NCBI GenBank assembly: GCA_048814795.1
Contig: CP184673.1
Span: 248,001-312,000, forward strand
Direction: 5' to 3'
Source: Thermatribacter sp048814795
Lineage (GTDB): Bacteria > Atribacterota > Atribacteria > Atribacterales > Thermatribacteraceae
DNA length: 64,000 bases
Shown: positions 1 through 8,589 of the stretch, one piece after another
Layout of the letters: each line of letters opens with the position of its first letter
Numbering within the stretch: the first letter of the stretch is position 1
Program-made: the position numbers and the translations under genes
The notes under the pieces: model-generated
Databases searched by the model: none
What the model was told of the DNA's origin: nothing
The model's input: only the letters and a program-made list of their open reading frames with translations

Positions 1-1
1 A

Positions 2-793
2 CCCATTTACTGGATCATCGCCACCTCTTTCAAGCAATGGCCGGATATCTTCGCCATCCCCCCCAAATTCATCTTCGAAGGCACTCTAATCCACTACAAA
101 GGTTTATTCAACATCGCTCTTGAAGAAGTGGCCAAGTTCGGCCAGGTAGGAAGGTCTCACTTTCCAGAACGCTTTTTAAACAGCATCATCATAGCCGGGT
201 CCAGTACCCTGCTCTCGGTTGCCCTGGGCACTTTAACCGCTTACGCCTTTTCGCGGTTTAAGGTAAAGGGTGAAAATGACCTGCTTTTCTTCATTCTTTC
301 CACCCGGATGCTGCCTCCGGTGGTGGTGGGGATACCTTTCTTTGTGCTTTACCGTTCACTGGGGCTTCTTGACACCCGGGTGGGTCTTATTCTGCTTTAC
401 ATGACCTTTAACCTTTCTTTCGCAGTGTGGCTCATGAAAGGTTTCCTTGATGAAATCCCCAGGGAGTTTGAAGAAGCTGCCATGGTCGATGGCTATACTC
501 GCTTTGAAGCCTTTATCAAGGTAATTCTGCCCCAGGCACTGGCAGGTATTGCCGCCACGGCTGTTTTTTGCCTGATTACTGCCTGGAACGAATTCTTCTT
601 TGCCCTGATTCTCACCTCCGAACATGCCCGTACTGCTCCACCCTCCATTGCGGCTGTCCAGGGGACATCGGGCATCAACTGGGGCCAGATTGCTGCTGGA
701 GTAACCGTCTTCCTTTTACCAGTGGTAGTCTTTACTTTCCTGGTGCGCAAGTATCTGGCCCGAGGACTGACTTTCGGCGTAATTAAAAGATGA
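2..793 (+). CDS. ABC sugar transporter permease (MalG/CUT1 type), 5' truncated by window edge
   Basis: Inner-membrane permease of a carbohydrate ABC importer. The reading frame is open from base 2, where it already encodes the PIYWIIATSFK segment typical after the first transmembrane helix of MalG-like proteins, so the gene starts upstream and the internal GTG at 128 is not the start. The EAA loop that docks the ATPase is visible as EEAAMVDGYTRFEAFIKVILPQ. It ends in the conserved GLTFGVIKR tail. The next gene, an ATPase, starts 7 nt after the stop, so they are co-transcribed. Closely similar to the second MalG-type permease at 6406. Substrate cannot be read from sequence. Confidence 0.93.
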   Translation, partial: PIYWIIATSFKQWPDIFAIPPKFIFEGTLIHYKGLFNIALEEVAKFGQVGRSHFPERFLNSIIIAGSSTLLSVALGTLTAYAFSRFKVKGENDLLFFILSTRMLPPVVVGIPFFVLYRSLGLLDTRVGLILLYMTFNLSFAVWLMKGFLDEIPREFEEAAMVDGYTRFEAFIKVILPQALAGIAATAVFCLITAWNEFFFALILTSEHARTAPPSIAAVQGTSGINWGQIAAGVTVFLLPVVVFTFLVRKYLARGLTFGVIKR

Positions 794-800
794 CCAGAGG

Positions 801-1880
801 ATGAGAGAAATGGAAAAACTGCGAGTGGAAAAACTGTATAAAAAGTTTCAGGAAGTGGAAGCGGTAAAGAAAATCGATTTTCAGGTTGGCGAGGGAGAGT
901 TTGTGGTTTTCCTCGGTCCTTCTGGCTGTGGAAAAACCACAACTTTGAGAATGATAGCCGGCCTGGAGCAGCCCACTTCAGGCAAAATTCTCATAGAAGG
1001 AAAAGACGTAACTAACCTGCATGCTTCAAAGCGCAACATAGCTTTTGTCTTCCAGAGCTACGCTTTATATCCCCACATGAGCATTTACGAAAACATTGCT
1101 TTCCCGCTGATTGCCCAGAAGCAGCCCCGAGAGGAAATTGAGAACAAGGTCAAGTCCGTTGCCAAAATCCTCAAGATAGAGGCTCTGTTAAAGCTAAAAC
1201 CCCATCAGTTAAGTGGCGGGGATATGCAAAAAGTAGCTCTGGGAAGGGCCATGGTGCGCCGACCCAAGCTCTTTCTCATGGATGAACCCCTGAGTGGTCT
1301 TGATGCCAAGCATCGCGAGGAAATGCGCGCTGAACTCAAGAGATTGCACATGGAAATCGGAGCAACCACCATCTATGTAACTCATGATCAGCTGGAAGCC
1401 ATGAGTATGGCTGACCGCATCATTATCATGAGCGAAGGTTGCATTCAGCAAATAGGCACCCCCCGGGAGGTGTACCTTGACCCCGCCAATACCTTTGTGG
1501 CCCATTTTATAGGGAGTCCAGGGATGAACTTCATTCCTCTCGACTATCGGGAAGAAAAAAGCCAGTTTACTTTTGTGGACGGTTCTCCACTGAACCATCC
1601 CTTGCTCCAGGAAATCTTTCAGAAAAAAGGAACCAAAAAAATCCTTCTTGGTATACGTCCGGAGTTCTTGAGAGTGGGCTCCGAGGGCGATTTCAAGGCA
1701 CGAGTGATCAGCACAGAACCTCTGGGCTATAAAAATCTGCATGCTCTGGAAATCGCCGGTGGAAATATCCTGAGAGTGGAAGACCCCCAGAGAAGGAAAA
1801 TCTCTGGAGAAACATGGGTTCAGGTAGACTGGGATAAAGCGTGTTTCTTTGACCAGGAAAACGGAATGCGCATAAGGTGA
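801..1880 (+). CDS. ABC sugar importer ATPase (MalK/UgpC type), first of a pair
   Basis: Cytoplasmic ATPase of the importer whose permease lies just upstream. Walker A GPSGCGKTT lies at residues 39-47, Q-loop FVFQ near 82, signature LSGGDMQ at 137-143, Walker B plus D-loop LFLMDEPLSGLDAK near 157-170, and switch His in YVTHDQ at 195. A MalK-type C-terminal OB-fold/TOBE region follows; 359 aa is normal length. An ATG at 801 lies just downstream of a purine-rich AGAGG. It is followed 10 nt later by a second, different ATPase, so the transporter probably uses a hetero-pair of ATPases rather than a MalK homodimer (inference). Confidence 0.93.
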   Translation: MREMEKLRVEKLYKKFQEVEAVKKIDFQVGEGEFVVFLGPSGCGKTTTLRMIAGLEQPTSGKILIEGKDVTNLHASKRNIAFVFQSYALYPHMSIYENIAFPLIAQKQPREEIENKVKSVAKILKIEALLKLKPHQLSGGDMQKVALGRAMVRRPKLFLMDEPLSGLDAKHREEMRAELKRLHMEIGATTIYVTHDQLEAMSMADRIIIMSEGCIQQIGTPREVYLDPANTFVAHFIGSPGMNFIPLDYREEKSQFTFVDGSPLNHPLLQEIFQKKGTKKILLGIRPEFLRVGSEGDFKARVISTEPLGYKNLHALEIAGGNILRVEDPQRRKISGETWVQVDWDKACFFDQENGMRIR

Positions 1881-1890
1881 GGAGAAAAAA

Positions 1891-2979
1891 ATGGCTGAAG
1901 TAATGCTTAAAGACATCTCAAAAAGCTTTGGGAAAATAAAAGCCCTGCAAGGAGTGAGTCTTACTGTTAAAGACGGTGAATTCCTTATCATGCTGGGTCC
2001 AACCGGGGCCGGAAAAACCACCACCCTCAGAATCGTGAGCGGTCTTGAAGAACCTGACCGGGGCGAGGTCCTTATAGGGGGAAAGAAAATGAACGGCATT
2101 CCTCCCCGGGACAGAAACTGCGCTTTTGTGTTCCAGAACTACATTCTCTATCCTCACCTGACCGTATATGATAACCTGGCTTTCCCCCTGCGTTCCCGCC
2201 TTCACAGGGTGGAAGAGGAAGAAATCAAAAGAAGAATTCAGAGAGTAGCCTCCACCTTGAAAATAGAACACCTTCTCAAGCGCAAACCAGACAAGCTCAG
2301 CGGCGGGGAACAGCAAAGAGTAGCCCTGGGAAGAGCCATGGTCAGGAATCCCCAGGTCTTTCTCATGGACGAACCGCTTTCCAACCTGGATGCCAAACTC
2401 CGTGAGGAAATGCGAGTAGAGCTCAAAAGCATTCAACAAAACCTGGGTGCAACCTTTTTCTATGTAACCCATGACCACGTGGAAGCCATGACTCTGGGAG
2501 ACAGGATAGTGGTCCTCAATCAGGGACACGTGATGCAGATTGGAACACCTGAAGAAGTGTACCGCAAACCTCAAAACCTCTTTGTAGCCAGGTTTGTGGG
2601 CAATCCCGAAATCAACCTTCTCAGGGGAACCATATCTGAAAACAAATTGTTCCTGGAAGAAATTGGAACTTATCTTCCTCTCGATAAGCTACCAGCTCTT
2701 GCCAGAGCCCAAAATGTACCCGATAGGGTCCTGGCCGGCATACGCCCCGAAGATATTCTCCTGAGAAGCACTGATCCGCTCTTTGAGGGTGAAGTGTACC
2801 TCATAGAGGACCTGGGCACCGATAAAATCGTGAGAGTGAAAGCAAAAGAGCTGGTGCTGAGGAGCAGAGTTCCCACCGAAGAAGAATATACAGTCGGGGA
2901 AAGGATTGGCATCTCTTTTCAGCTCGAGAATCTGGTGTTCTTTGACGCCTCAACCGAAAAAGCCCTGGATAAGGAGTGA
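1891..2979 (+). CDS. ABC sugar importer ATPase (MalK/UgpC type), second of a pair
   Basis: Second ATPase of the same importer. Walker A GPTGAGKTTT, Q-loop FVFQNYILYPHL, canonical signature LSGGEQQRVALGRAM, Walker B FLMDEPLSNLDAK and switch His in YVTHDHVEAM are all present, followed by a TOBE-type C-terminal region; 362 aa. The GAGGAG before the ATG at 1891 is a good ribosome-binding site. It diverges clearly from the preceding ATPase in the signature (EQQ against DMQ) and in the residue after the switch His-Asp, so it is not a recent tandem copy. The stop is followed within 10 nt by the LacI-family regulator. Confidence 0.93.
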   Translation: MAEVMLKDISKSFGKIKALQGVSLTVKDGEFLIMLGPTGAGKTTTLRIVSGLEEPDRGEVLIGGKKMNGIPPRDRNCAFVFQNYILYPHLTVYDNLAFPLRSRLHRVEEEEIKRRIQRVASTLKIEHLLKRKPDKLSGGEQQRVALGRAMVRNPQVFLMDEPLSNLDAKLREEMRVELKSIQQNLGATFFYVTHDHVEAMTLGDRIVVLNQGHVMQIGTPEEVYRKPQNLFVARFVGNPEINLLRGTISENKLFLEEIGTYLPLDKLPALARAQNVPDRVLAGIRPEDILLRSTDPLFEGEVYLIEDLGTDKIVRVKAKELVLRSRVPTEEEYTVGERIGISFQLENLVFFDASTEKALDKE

Positions 2980-2987
2980 ATTGAGTT

Positions 2988-4088
2988 TTGCCACAGAGAA
3001 AAAACGTAACCATGAAAGATGTGGCTCGAGAAGCAGGGGTAGCCCTGTCAACAGTTTCTCATTTCCTGAACAATAGTGCACCTTTATCCGAAGAAACCAA
3101 ACAAAAAATTAAAAAGGCGATCGAAAAACTCAACTACCGACCCAACCTTACTGCCCGCAACCTTAAAAAGCGGAAAACCAGCACCATCGGTCTTTTTGTC
3201 CCCGACATTGCCAACCCTTTCTATGCCGAAGTTTACAAAGGGGTTGCCGAAGCAGCCAGAGAAAAAAAATATAACGTGATTCTCTATGCCACTAATTACC
3301 ATAAAGATCGGGAACACGATTTCGTGAAGCTGGTAACTCAGTGGCAGGTGGATGGAGTTATTGTAAGCTACAGCTTCATAGATGAAAACCTCTGGTTTAA
3401 ATTAGAAAGGGCAGATATACCTGTAGTGCTGGTTGACGTTTATCCGGTAAACAACCGCTGGCCCTCGGTTATAGTGGAGAATGAAACTGGCATTCAGCTT
3501 GCCCTTCAGCACCTTTTCAGCCTGGGACACCGGGAAATAGCTTATTTGAGCGAGCCACCTTATGTTATGTCTCTTATCAAACGTCAGAGAGCCTTTATTG
3601 AAAACCTCAAGCAGTTAAACCTGCCCTTTAAAGAAGAGTGGATCCTGGTTGAGAAAAAACAGGCCAACCGGGTGGAAATAGGGTATCTCCTGGGTAAAAA
3701 ACTGCTCTCCGGGAAAGACCTGCCCACCGCCGTGGTTGCCAGTTCCGATCTGGTAGCCATCGGTGCCATGAAAGCTTTCCTGGAAAGTGGTCTGAAAATA
3801 CCCGATGACATGTCCATCGTGGGCTTCGACGACATCATCTTCAGCTCCTATGTTCATCCTTCATTGACCACAGTCCGTCAGCCCAAATACGAAATGAGTA
3901 GAAAAGGAACTGAATTCTTGCTACAATTAATAGAGAAACAGAGCAGCAACTTATGCCCCAACGGGATCTGCAGCATTAAACCCGTCCTTATCAAGCGTCT
4001 TTCCTGCAGTGTACCCCGAAAAAAGGAGGGAGGTGAGAGAAAAACCATCGAAACTTCAGACCACTTACTTCAGTCAGATGTAAAGTAA
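2988..4088 (+). CDS. LacI-family transcriptional regulator
   Basis: DNA-binding sugar-responsive regulator. The N-terminal helix-turn-helix reads TMKDVAREAGVALSTVSHFLNN and is followed by a hinge (YRPNLTARNLKKRK) and a periplasmic-binding-protein-like effector domain beginning TIGLFVPDIANPFYAEVYKGV. The TTG at 2988 lies 11 nt after an AAGGAG; an ATG at 3012 would cut into the HTH, so the TTG is preferred. The C-terminus carries about 25 polar residues beyond the usual end. It sits between two importers in one transcription unit and probably controls both; I saw no convincing operator palindrome in this operon. Confidence 0.92.
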   Translation: MPQRKNVTMKDVAREAGVALSTVSHFLNNSAPLSEETKQKIKKAIEKLNYRPNLTARNLKKRKTSTIGLFVPDIANPFYAEVYKGVAEAAREKKYNVILYATNYHKDREHDFVKLVTQWQVDGVIVSYSFIDENLWFKLERADIPVVLVDVYPVNNRWPSVIVENETGIQLALQHLFSLGHREIAYLSEPPYVMSLIKRQRAFIENLKQLNLPFKEEWILVEKKQANRVEIGYLLGKKLLSGKDLPTAVVASSDLVAIGAMKAFLESGLKIPDDMSIVGFDDIIFSSYVHPSLTTVRQPKYEMSRKGTEFLLQLIEKQSSNLCPNGICSIKPVLIKRLSCSVPRKKEGGERKTIETSDHLLQSDVK

Positions 4089-4110
4089 ACCAGAGAAAGG
4101 AGGAAAGACA

Positions 4111-5424
4111 ATGCGTAAAACTGCGTGGTTTGTGATTCTGTGCTTAATGATAGGTCTTTTGATGGCTGGTTATGCTCAGGCTCAAGAAGTAACTCTCACC
4201 GTAACCTGGGCAGCCTGGGCACCAATGGATACTCTGATTGCCCTTGCTGAAGACTTCACCGCCAAAACCGGAATCAAAGTAGTGGGCGCACCCATTCCCT
4301 GGCCCCAGTACCACGACAAGGTATTCACCGAATTCGCTTCGGGAAAAACCAGTTTCGACATCGTGCTTCCTGATTCTCAGTGGGTTGGAGAGGCAGTGGT
4401 TGGAGGACACCTGCTTGATATAACTGACTGGTTTAATGAAAACGTAAACAAAGATGACTTCTACGAAACCTTTGTAAAATCTTTCTGCGAATATCCCGAT
4501 GGAAGCGGCAAATATTACGGCGTGCCGGTTCTGGGAGATTTCTTCGGCATGGCTTACCGCACTGACCTTTTCAACGACCCCAAGGAAAAGGAAGCTTTCC
4601 TGAAAAAATACGGCTATGAACTCAAACCTCCTGAGACCTGGAGCCAGCTCAAAGATATCGCTGAGTTCTTCACCCGTCCCGAGCAGAACCTCTACGGTGT
4701 TGCCCTGTGGCAGGCTCCCATTCCCACCGCGGGAATAACCGATGAGTTCCTGGCCTGCTTCTGGTCCTTTGGTGGCAAGCTCTGGGATCCTGAAACCAAA
4801 AGGGTAAAAGGCATCCTCAACAATGAAGCTGGAAAGGCTGCTGCCCGCTACTGGGTAGACCTTTACAAGTACTGCCCACCCGGTTCAGCCAACTACAGCA
4901 TGGACGAAGCCAACACCGCCATGCAGCAGGGTCTGGTAGCCATGATGGGAACTTATCTCGCTTTCTATCCCGGACTGATTGACCCAGACCTTTCGCTTTA
5001 CTGGGACAAGATTGACTTCTTCCCCACCCCCAGAGAAAAAGAATGGTGGGTGCAACTCGGCGGACAGGGTATGGCCATTTCCGCCTACACTCCCCACAAA
5101 AAGGAAGCTTTGATGTTCCTGGAGTGGTGGCTCTCTCCAGAAACCCAGTGGAAATGGGCTGAAGCCGGAATGTTCTCCTGCATGAAGTCCATCGTCGAAG
5201 ATGACCGTTACCTTGAGTTTGCCCCGGTCAACAAAGTAGCCCGGGCGAGCTACCCCCACCTGCGTGATTACTGGGAAATACCCGAGTACAACGAAATGGG
5301 TACTGTAATGGCTGAAATCCTCAACGCAGCAGTGCTTGGAAAATATACCCCTGAGGAAGCTATGGACCTGATTGCTGAAAAGCATGAAGAAATTCTGGAG
5401 CGTGCCGGGTACTACAAAAAATAA
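4111..5424 (+). CDS. ABC sugar importer extracellular solute-binding protein (family 1)
   Basis: Extracytoplasmic sugar-binding protein for the permeases at 5492 and 6406. It has a Sec signal peptide (MRKTAWFV then a hydrophobic run, predicted cleavage after GYAQAQ near residue 25) with no lipobox Cys, and a 437-aa family-1 fold rich in aromatic residues (for example ITDWFNENVN, WWLSPETQWKWAEAG). AAAGGAGG precedes the ATG. Downstream of the stop is a 14-bp hairpin before the permease genes, as is common after binding-protein genes, where it favours their higher expression. Substrate unknown; the epimerase at the end of the operon suggests a ketose or a monosaccharide derivative. Confidence 0.92.
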   Translation: MRKTAWFVILCLMIGLLMAGYAQAQEVTLTVTWAAWAPMDTLIALAEDFTAKTGIKVVGAPIPWPQYHDKVFTEFASGKTSFDIVLPDSQWVGEAVVGGHLLDITDWFNENVNKDDFYETFVKSFCEYPDGSGKYYGVPVLGDFFGMAYRTDLFNDPKEKEAFLKKYGYELKPPETWSQLKDIAEFFTRPEQNLYGVALWQAPIPTAGITDEFLACFWSFGGKLWDPETKRVKGILNNEAGKAAARYWVDLYKYCPPGSANYSMDEANTAMQQGLVAMMGTYLAFYPGLIDPDLSLYWDKIDFFPTPREKEWWVQLGGQGMAISAYTPHKKEALMFLEWWLSPETQWKWAEAGMFSCMKSIVEDDRYLEFAPVNKVARASYPHLRDYWEIPEYNEMGTVMAEILNAAVLGKYTPEEAMDLIAEKHEEILERAGYYKK

Positions 5425-5438
5425 ATAAATCAGCAACC

Positions 5439-5469
5439 AGAAAGAGTGCCCCGGCGGGGCACTCTTTCT
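5439..5469 (+). terminator. 14-bp hairpin between binding-protein and permease genes
   Basis: A perfect 14-bp stem (5439-5452 with 5456-5469) and a 3-nt loop lie between the binding-protein stop and the permease start, with only a short pyrimidine run after it. In maltose-type operons such hairpins stabilise the upstream binding-protein mRNA or partly terminate transcription. Here the same operon continues, so it is more likely a stabiliser or attenuating element than a full terminator. Confidence 0.75.
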
Positions 5470-5491
5470 GAACCAAAGGGGAGGAACAGAA

Positions 5492-6394
5492 ATGGCAGAT
5501 ATACGACAATCCTGGGCAAACCGGGTTAGCGACCGGGGAATGCTGTATCTTTTCATCATTCCCACCTTTGCATTGCTCCTTTTTTTGGTGGTTTTTCCGC
5601 TCATCTGGTCGCTTTATTTGAGCTTCTGTGAGTACTCAGCCAACGCCGCCCAACCCCCTCAATTTGTGGGCATCAGAAACTACAGTTTTATGTTCCAGCA
5701 AAAGGATATCTGGGAACGCTTCGCTGCCACCGGGAAGTTCGTGGTTATAGCTGTAGCCTGTGAATTTTTGCTGGGATTCGGCATTGCCATGTTACTAAAC
5801 CGGGATTTTTACGGAAAAAGCGTTCTGACCACGCTCTTTATACTGCCCATGATGTTTTCCCCGGCAGTAATCGGGAAGTTTTTCCGCTTCATGTTTGACA
5901 CCAACTGGGGAATTATAAATTACCTTCTGGGTCATCTCTTTGGCATCCCCAAGATTGCCTGGACCACCAGCTACGGCTATGCCCTTTACTCTCTGGTGAT
6001 AACTGATATCTGGATCTGGACTCCCTTTATGATTCTTTTGAGCCTGGCCGGGCTTTCCAGTGTACCCCGGTATCTCTACGAAGCCGCTGACGTGGACCGA
6101 GCTTCCGGATGGTTCAAATTCCGCTACATCACCCTGCCCTTTGTGGCGCCAATTCTCACTCTGGCCTTGCTTTTCCGAACCATGGATGCTTTTCGCTTTT
6201 TTGATCTCGTCTACGTTTTGACCGAGGGAGGTCCGGGTTACTCAACCCAGCTCATCCCTTACTACATTTATAAGCTGGCTTTTTCTTACTGGCGCACCGG
6301 TGATTCTTGCGCGCTGGCTTACATCTTATTGATCATCATCATTGCCCTGAGCAACATTTATATCACCTACCTCAACCGGGTAAGAAGGGGATAG
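5492..6394 (+). CDS. ABC sugar importer permease (MalF/UgpA type)
   Basis: Membrane permease partnering the MalG-type protein at 6406. The first helix is FIIPTFALLLFLVVFPLIWS, followed by the periplasmic loop, four or five further helices and the EAA loop (YEAADVDRASGWFKFRYITLP) that contacts an ATPase. Length 300 aa is typical. GAGGAAC lies 5 nt before the ATG. It lacks the large N-terminal insertion of E. coli MalF, placing it with UgpA/AraP-like members. Substrate not readable. Confidence 0.93.
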   Translation: MADIRQSWANRVSDRGMLYLFIIPTFALLLFLVVFPLIWSLYLSFCEYSANAAQPPQFVGIRNYSFMFQQKDIWERFAATGKFVVIAVACEFLLGFGIAMLLNRDFYGKSVLTTLFILPMMFSPAVIGKFFRFMFDTNWGIINYLLGHLFGIPKIAWTTSYGYALYSLVITDIWIWTPFMILLSLAGLSSVPRYLYEAADVDRASGWFKFRYITLPFVAPILTLALLFRTMDAFRFFDLVYVLTEGGPGYSTQLIPYYIYKLAFSYWRTGDSCALAYILLIIIIALSNIYITYLNRVRRG

Positions 6395-6405
6395 GAGCGA
6401 GTAAG

Positions 6406-7290
6406 ATGAACGAATTCCAGAGAAGAAAACTAAAAGATCGGGTCATCGTGGTCATCCTGGTGGCCATGCTCCTTGTTTATCTTTTTCCCATCTACTGGAT
6501 GTTTTCTACTGCCACCAAGACCAAAGTCGAGGCTTTTTCGCTACCTCCCAAATGGGTCTGGAAACCCCGCATAGATAACTTTCAAAACATCTTCATAGTG
6601 GGTGCCGGTGGAGCCCTGGGAAGAGCCAAAGTGGTGGTAAAACCCAAGCCCTCCGCCTTTCTGAAGCAGTTTACAAACAGCATCATCGTGGCTTTTATCA
6701 GCACCATTTTAGCCACTCTGCTGGGTACTTTCTCGGGATATGCTTTCTCCAGAATGCATATCCGGGGTAAGGACGACCTTCTGTTTGTAATCCTCAGCAG
6801 CCGAATGTTACCTCCAGTGGTCATTGCCATACCTCTGGCCATGATGTACCGGGCACTGGGACTTTTTGACACCCGCTTCGGGCTTATCATCATGTACACA
6901 GTGTTTAACATGGCCTTCGCGGTGTGGATGATGCGTAGCTTCGTGGACGACATACCCCGGGAATACGAAGAAGCAGCTCTGGTTGACGGCTATTCCCGCT
7001 TCCAGGCCTTCTTCAAATTTGTATTTCCAGAGCTGAGCAGCGGCATGGTAGCCACTGCAATCTTCAGCCTGATTATGAGCTGGAACGAATTCACCTTTGC
7101 CTTGCTTCTCACCGGTGAAAACGCAAGAACCGCAGTACCAGCTATTGCTCTCTCTCTGGGCACTGCTGGAGTCAACTGGGGGCAAATAGCTGCCGGCTCT
7201 TTCCTCTTGGTTATTCCGGTGATTGTGTTCACCTTCCTGCTTGGCGGAAATCTGGTTCGCGGATTCACTTTTGGAGCCATAAAGGAGTAG
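6406..7290 (+). CDS. ABC sugar importer permease (MalG type)
   Basis: Second permease of the importer. The ATG at 6406 (MNEFQRRKLKDRVIV) follows a GGAGCGA site; a longer in-frame opening from 6307 overlaps the preceding gene by nearly 90 nt and is not the start. Membrane helices include VVILVAMLLVYLFPIYWMFS. The EAA loop reads EEAALVDGYSRFQAFFKFVFPE. An unusual glycine- and lysine-rich stretch (about residues 66-80) lies in the first extracytoplasmic loop. The C-terminus LVRGFTFGAIKE matches the permease at 2-793, so the two importers are related. Confidence 0.93.
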   Translation: MNEFQRRKLKDRVIVVILVAMLLVYLFPIYWMFSTATKTKVEAFSLPPKWVWKPRIDNFQNIFIVGAGGALGRAKVVVKPKPSAFLKQFTNSIIVAFISTILATLLGTFSGYAFSRMHIRGKDDLLFVILSSRMLPPVVIAIPLAMMYRALGLFDTRFGLIIMYTVFNMAFAVWMMRSFVDDIPREYEEAALVDGYSRFQAFFKFVFPELSSGMVATAIFSLIMSWNEFTFALLLTGENARTAVPAIALSLGTAGVNWGQIAAGSFLLVIPVIVFTFLLGGNLVRGFTFGAIKE

Positions 7291-7296
7291 ATACTT

Positions 7297-7524
7297 ATGC
7301 GAGCTCTGGCCAGAATAAAAAAGTTCATGGAAATGTTCTCTATTTTCCTGATTCTCTTTGGGATATTCAGTCTGTGCCAACCTTTCACTTTCTTCCTGTA
7401 TCACTATGGCTTTGCCTTCCTGGGCATCGGCACCGGCCTCTATATCCTTTTCTCACACATTCCCTCTCTTGAAGACCTGGAAAGCACGCAGGAGGAGGAA
7501 AACCATGTCCTCAGTGAGAGTTGA
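7297..7524 (+). CDS. Small two-helix membrane protein inside the sugar ABC operon
   Basis: A 75-aa protein I cannot assign to a named family. Residues about 12-30 (FSIFLILFGIFSLCQPF) and 38-52 (FAFLGIGTGLYILF) are two hydrophobic segments, followed by an acidic tail (EDLESTQEEENHVLSES). It begins 7 nt after the permease stop and its last 20 nt overlap the next ATPase gene, whose ribosome-binding site lies inside it. That places it firmly in the transporter operon and suggests translational coupling. A small accessory subunit of the importer is a reasonable guess, not a demonstrated role. Confidence 0.72.
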   Translation: MRALARIKKFMEMFSIFLILFGIFSLCQPFTFFLYHYGFAFLGIGTGLYILFSHIPSLEDLESTQEEENHVLSES

Positions 7525-8578
7525 AAACCTCAGAAAGCATTTTGGAAAAGTGGAAGCTGTGAAAGGAATCTCTTTTCAGGTAGAAGAGGGAGAATTCACT
7601 GTCCTGCTTGGCCCCTCGGGTTGTGGAAAAACCACCACCCTGCGCTGCATTGCCGGGCTGGAGCGGCCTAACAGCGGCAGGATTTTCTTCGACCAGGATG
7701 AGGTAACCGACCTGAGCCCGGCCGCGCGCAACATTGCTTTCGTGTTTCAACTTTATGCGCTGTATCCCCACCTCAACGTCTACGATAACGTGGCCTTTCC
7801 TCTGCGAGCAGAAAGAAGACCAGCTGCGGAAATAAAGCAAAGGGTGGAAGAGGTGCTGAAACTGCTTCAAATAGAAGACATCAAGCGTTTAAAGCCCCGG
7901 CAGTTGACCGGAGGACAGAAACAAAGAGTGGCTCTGGCCCGAGCCATAGTGCGCCGTCCCCGGGTGTTCTTGCTCGATGAACCCCTCTCCAACATCGACG
8001 CCAAGCTCAGGGAAACCACCCGTGCTGAACTGAAAAAACTCCAGAAGTCCGTGAAAGCCACCACCATCTATGTGACTCACGACCAGGTAGAGGCCATGAC
8101 CATGGCTGACAAAATCATCGTTATGAACTTCGGGGATATTCAGCAGATTGGCTCTCCGGAAGAGGTGTATCATTATCCCACCAACATGTTCGTTGCGCGC
8201 TTTCTGGGCAGTCCCGGAATGAATTTTATACCCGGAGAGCTCAGCGAAGAAAAGGGAAAGCTGGGAGTGCGGGTAAAAAGCGGGCAGTTCATACCTCTCA
8301 AGGATGAGCAGAAAGAAAAGCTTGCAAATGCTCCCCGGGAAGTGATTGCAGGAGTGAGGCCTGAAGAAATACTGGTTGGGGAAGAGGGCGACATAGAGGC
8401 AGAAGTTTACGTTCTGGAACCCATGGGTGCCCAGAACATCCTGACTCTGCGCATCGACGACACCCTTATTAAAGCCCTGCTCCCCGGTGATTTCTTCAAG
8501 GAAGTGGGTAGTAAAGTGTTTCTATCCTTCAAGGATGTGCGAGTGTTCGACGCCGGAACTGAAAAAATGATAGCCTGA
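7505..8578 (+). CDS. ABC sugar importer ATPase (MalK type), third in region
   Basis: ATPase with Walker A GPSGCGKTTT, Q-loop FVFQLYALYPHL, signature LTGGQKQRVALARAI (Thr for the usual Ser), Walker B LLDEPLSNIDAK and an intact switch His (YVTHDQVEAM), then a TOBE-type C-terminal region. The ATG at 7505 follows a strong GGAGGAGG; the longer opening from 7358 overlaps the small membrane protein out of frame and is not credible. 357 aa. Together with the next gene it forms a divergent ATPase pair; this member keeps every catalytic residue. Confidence 0.93.
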   Translation: MSSVRVENLRKHFGKVEAVKGISFQVEEGEFTVLLGPSGCGKTTTLRCIAGLERPNSGRIFFDQDEVTDLSPAARNIAFVFQLYALYPHLNVYDNVAFPLRAERRPAAEIKQRVEEVLKLLQIEDIKRLKPRQLTGGQKQRVALARAIVRRPRVFLLDEPLSNIDAKLRETTRAELKKLQKSVKATTIYVTHDQVEAMTMADKIIVMNFGDIQQIGSPEEVYHYPTNMFVARFLGSPGMNFIPGELSEEKGKLGVRVKSGQFIPLKDEQKEKLANAPREVIAGVRPEEILVGEEGDIEAEVYVLEPMGAQNILTLRIDDTLIKALLPGDFFKEVGSKVFLSFKDVRVFDAGTEKMIA

Positions 8579-8589
8579 GGGTGACTGAA

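Noticed and set aside
1209..2099. Long minus-strand open frame of 296 codons
   Set aside because: It is antisense to two clear ABC ATPase genes, has no domain or ribosome-binding site, and arises from codon bias of the real genes. The same reasoning removes the minus-strand frames at 4885-5604, 6808-7404, 27209-27859, 28232-29212 and 23232-23867.
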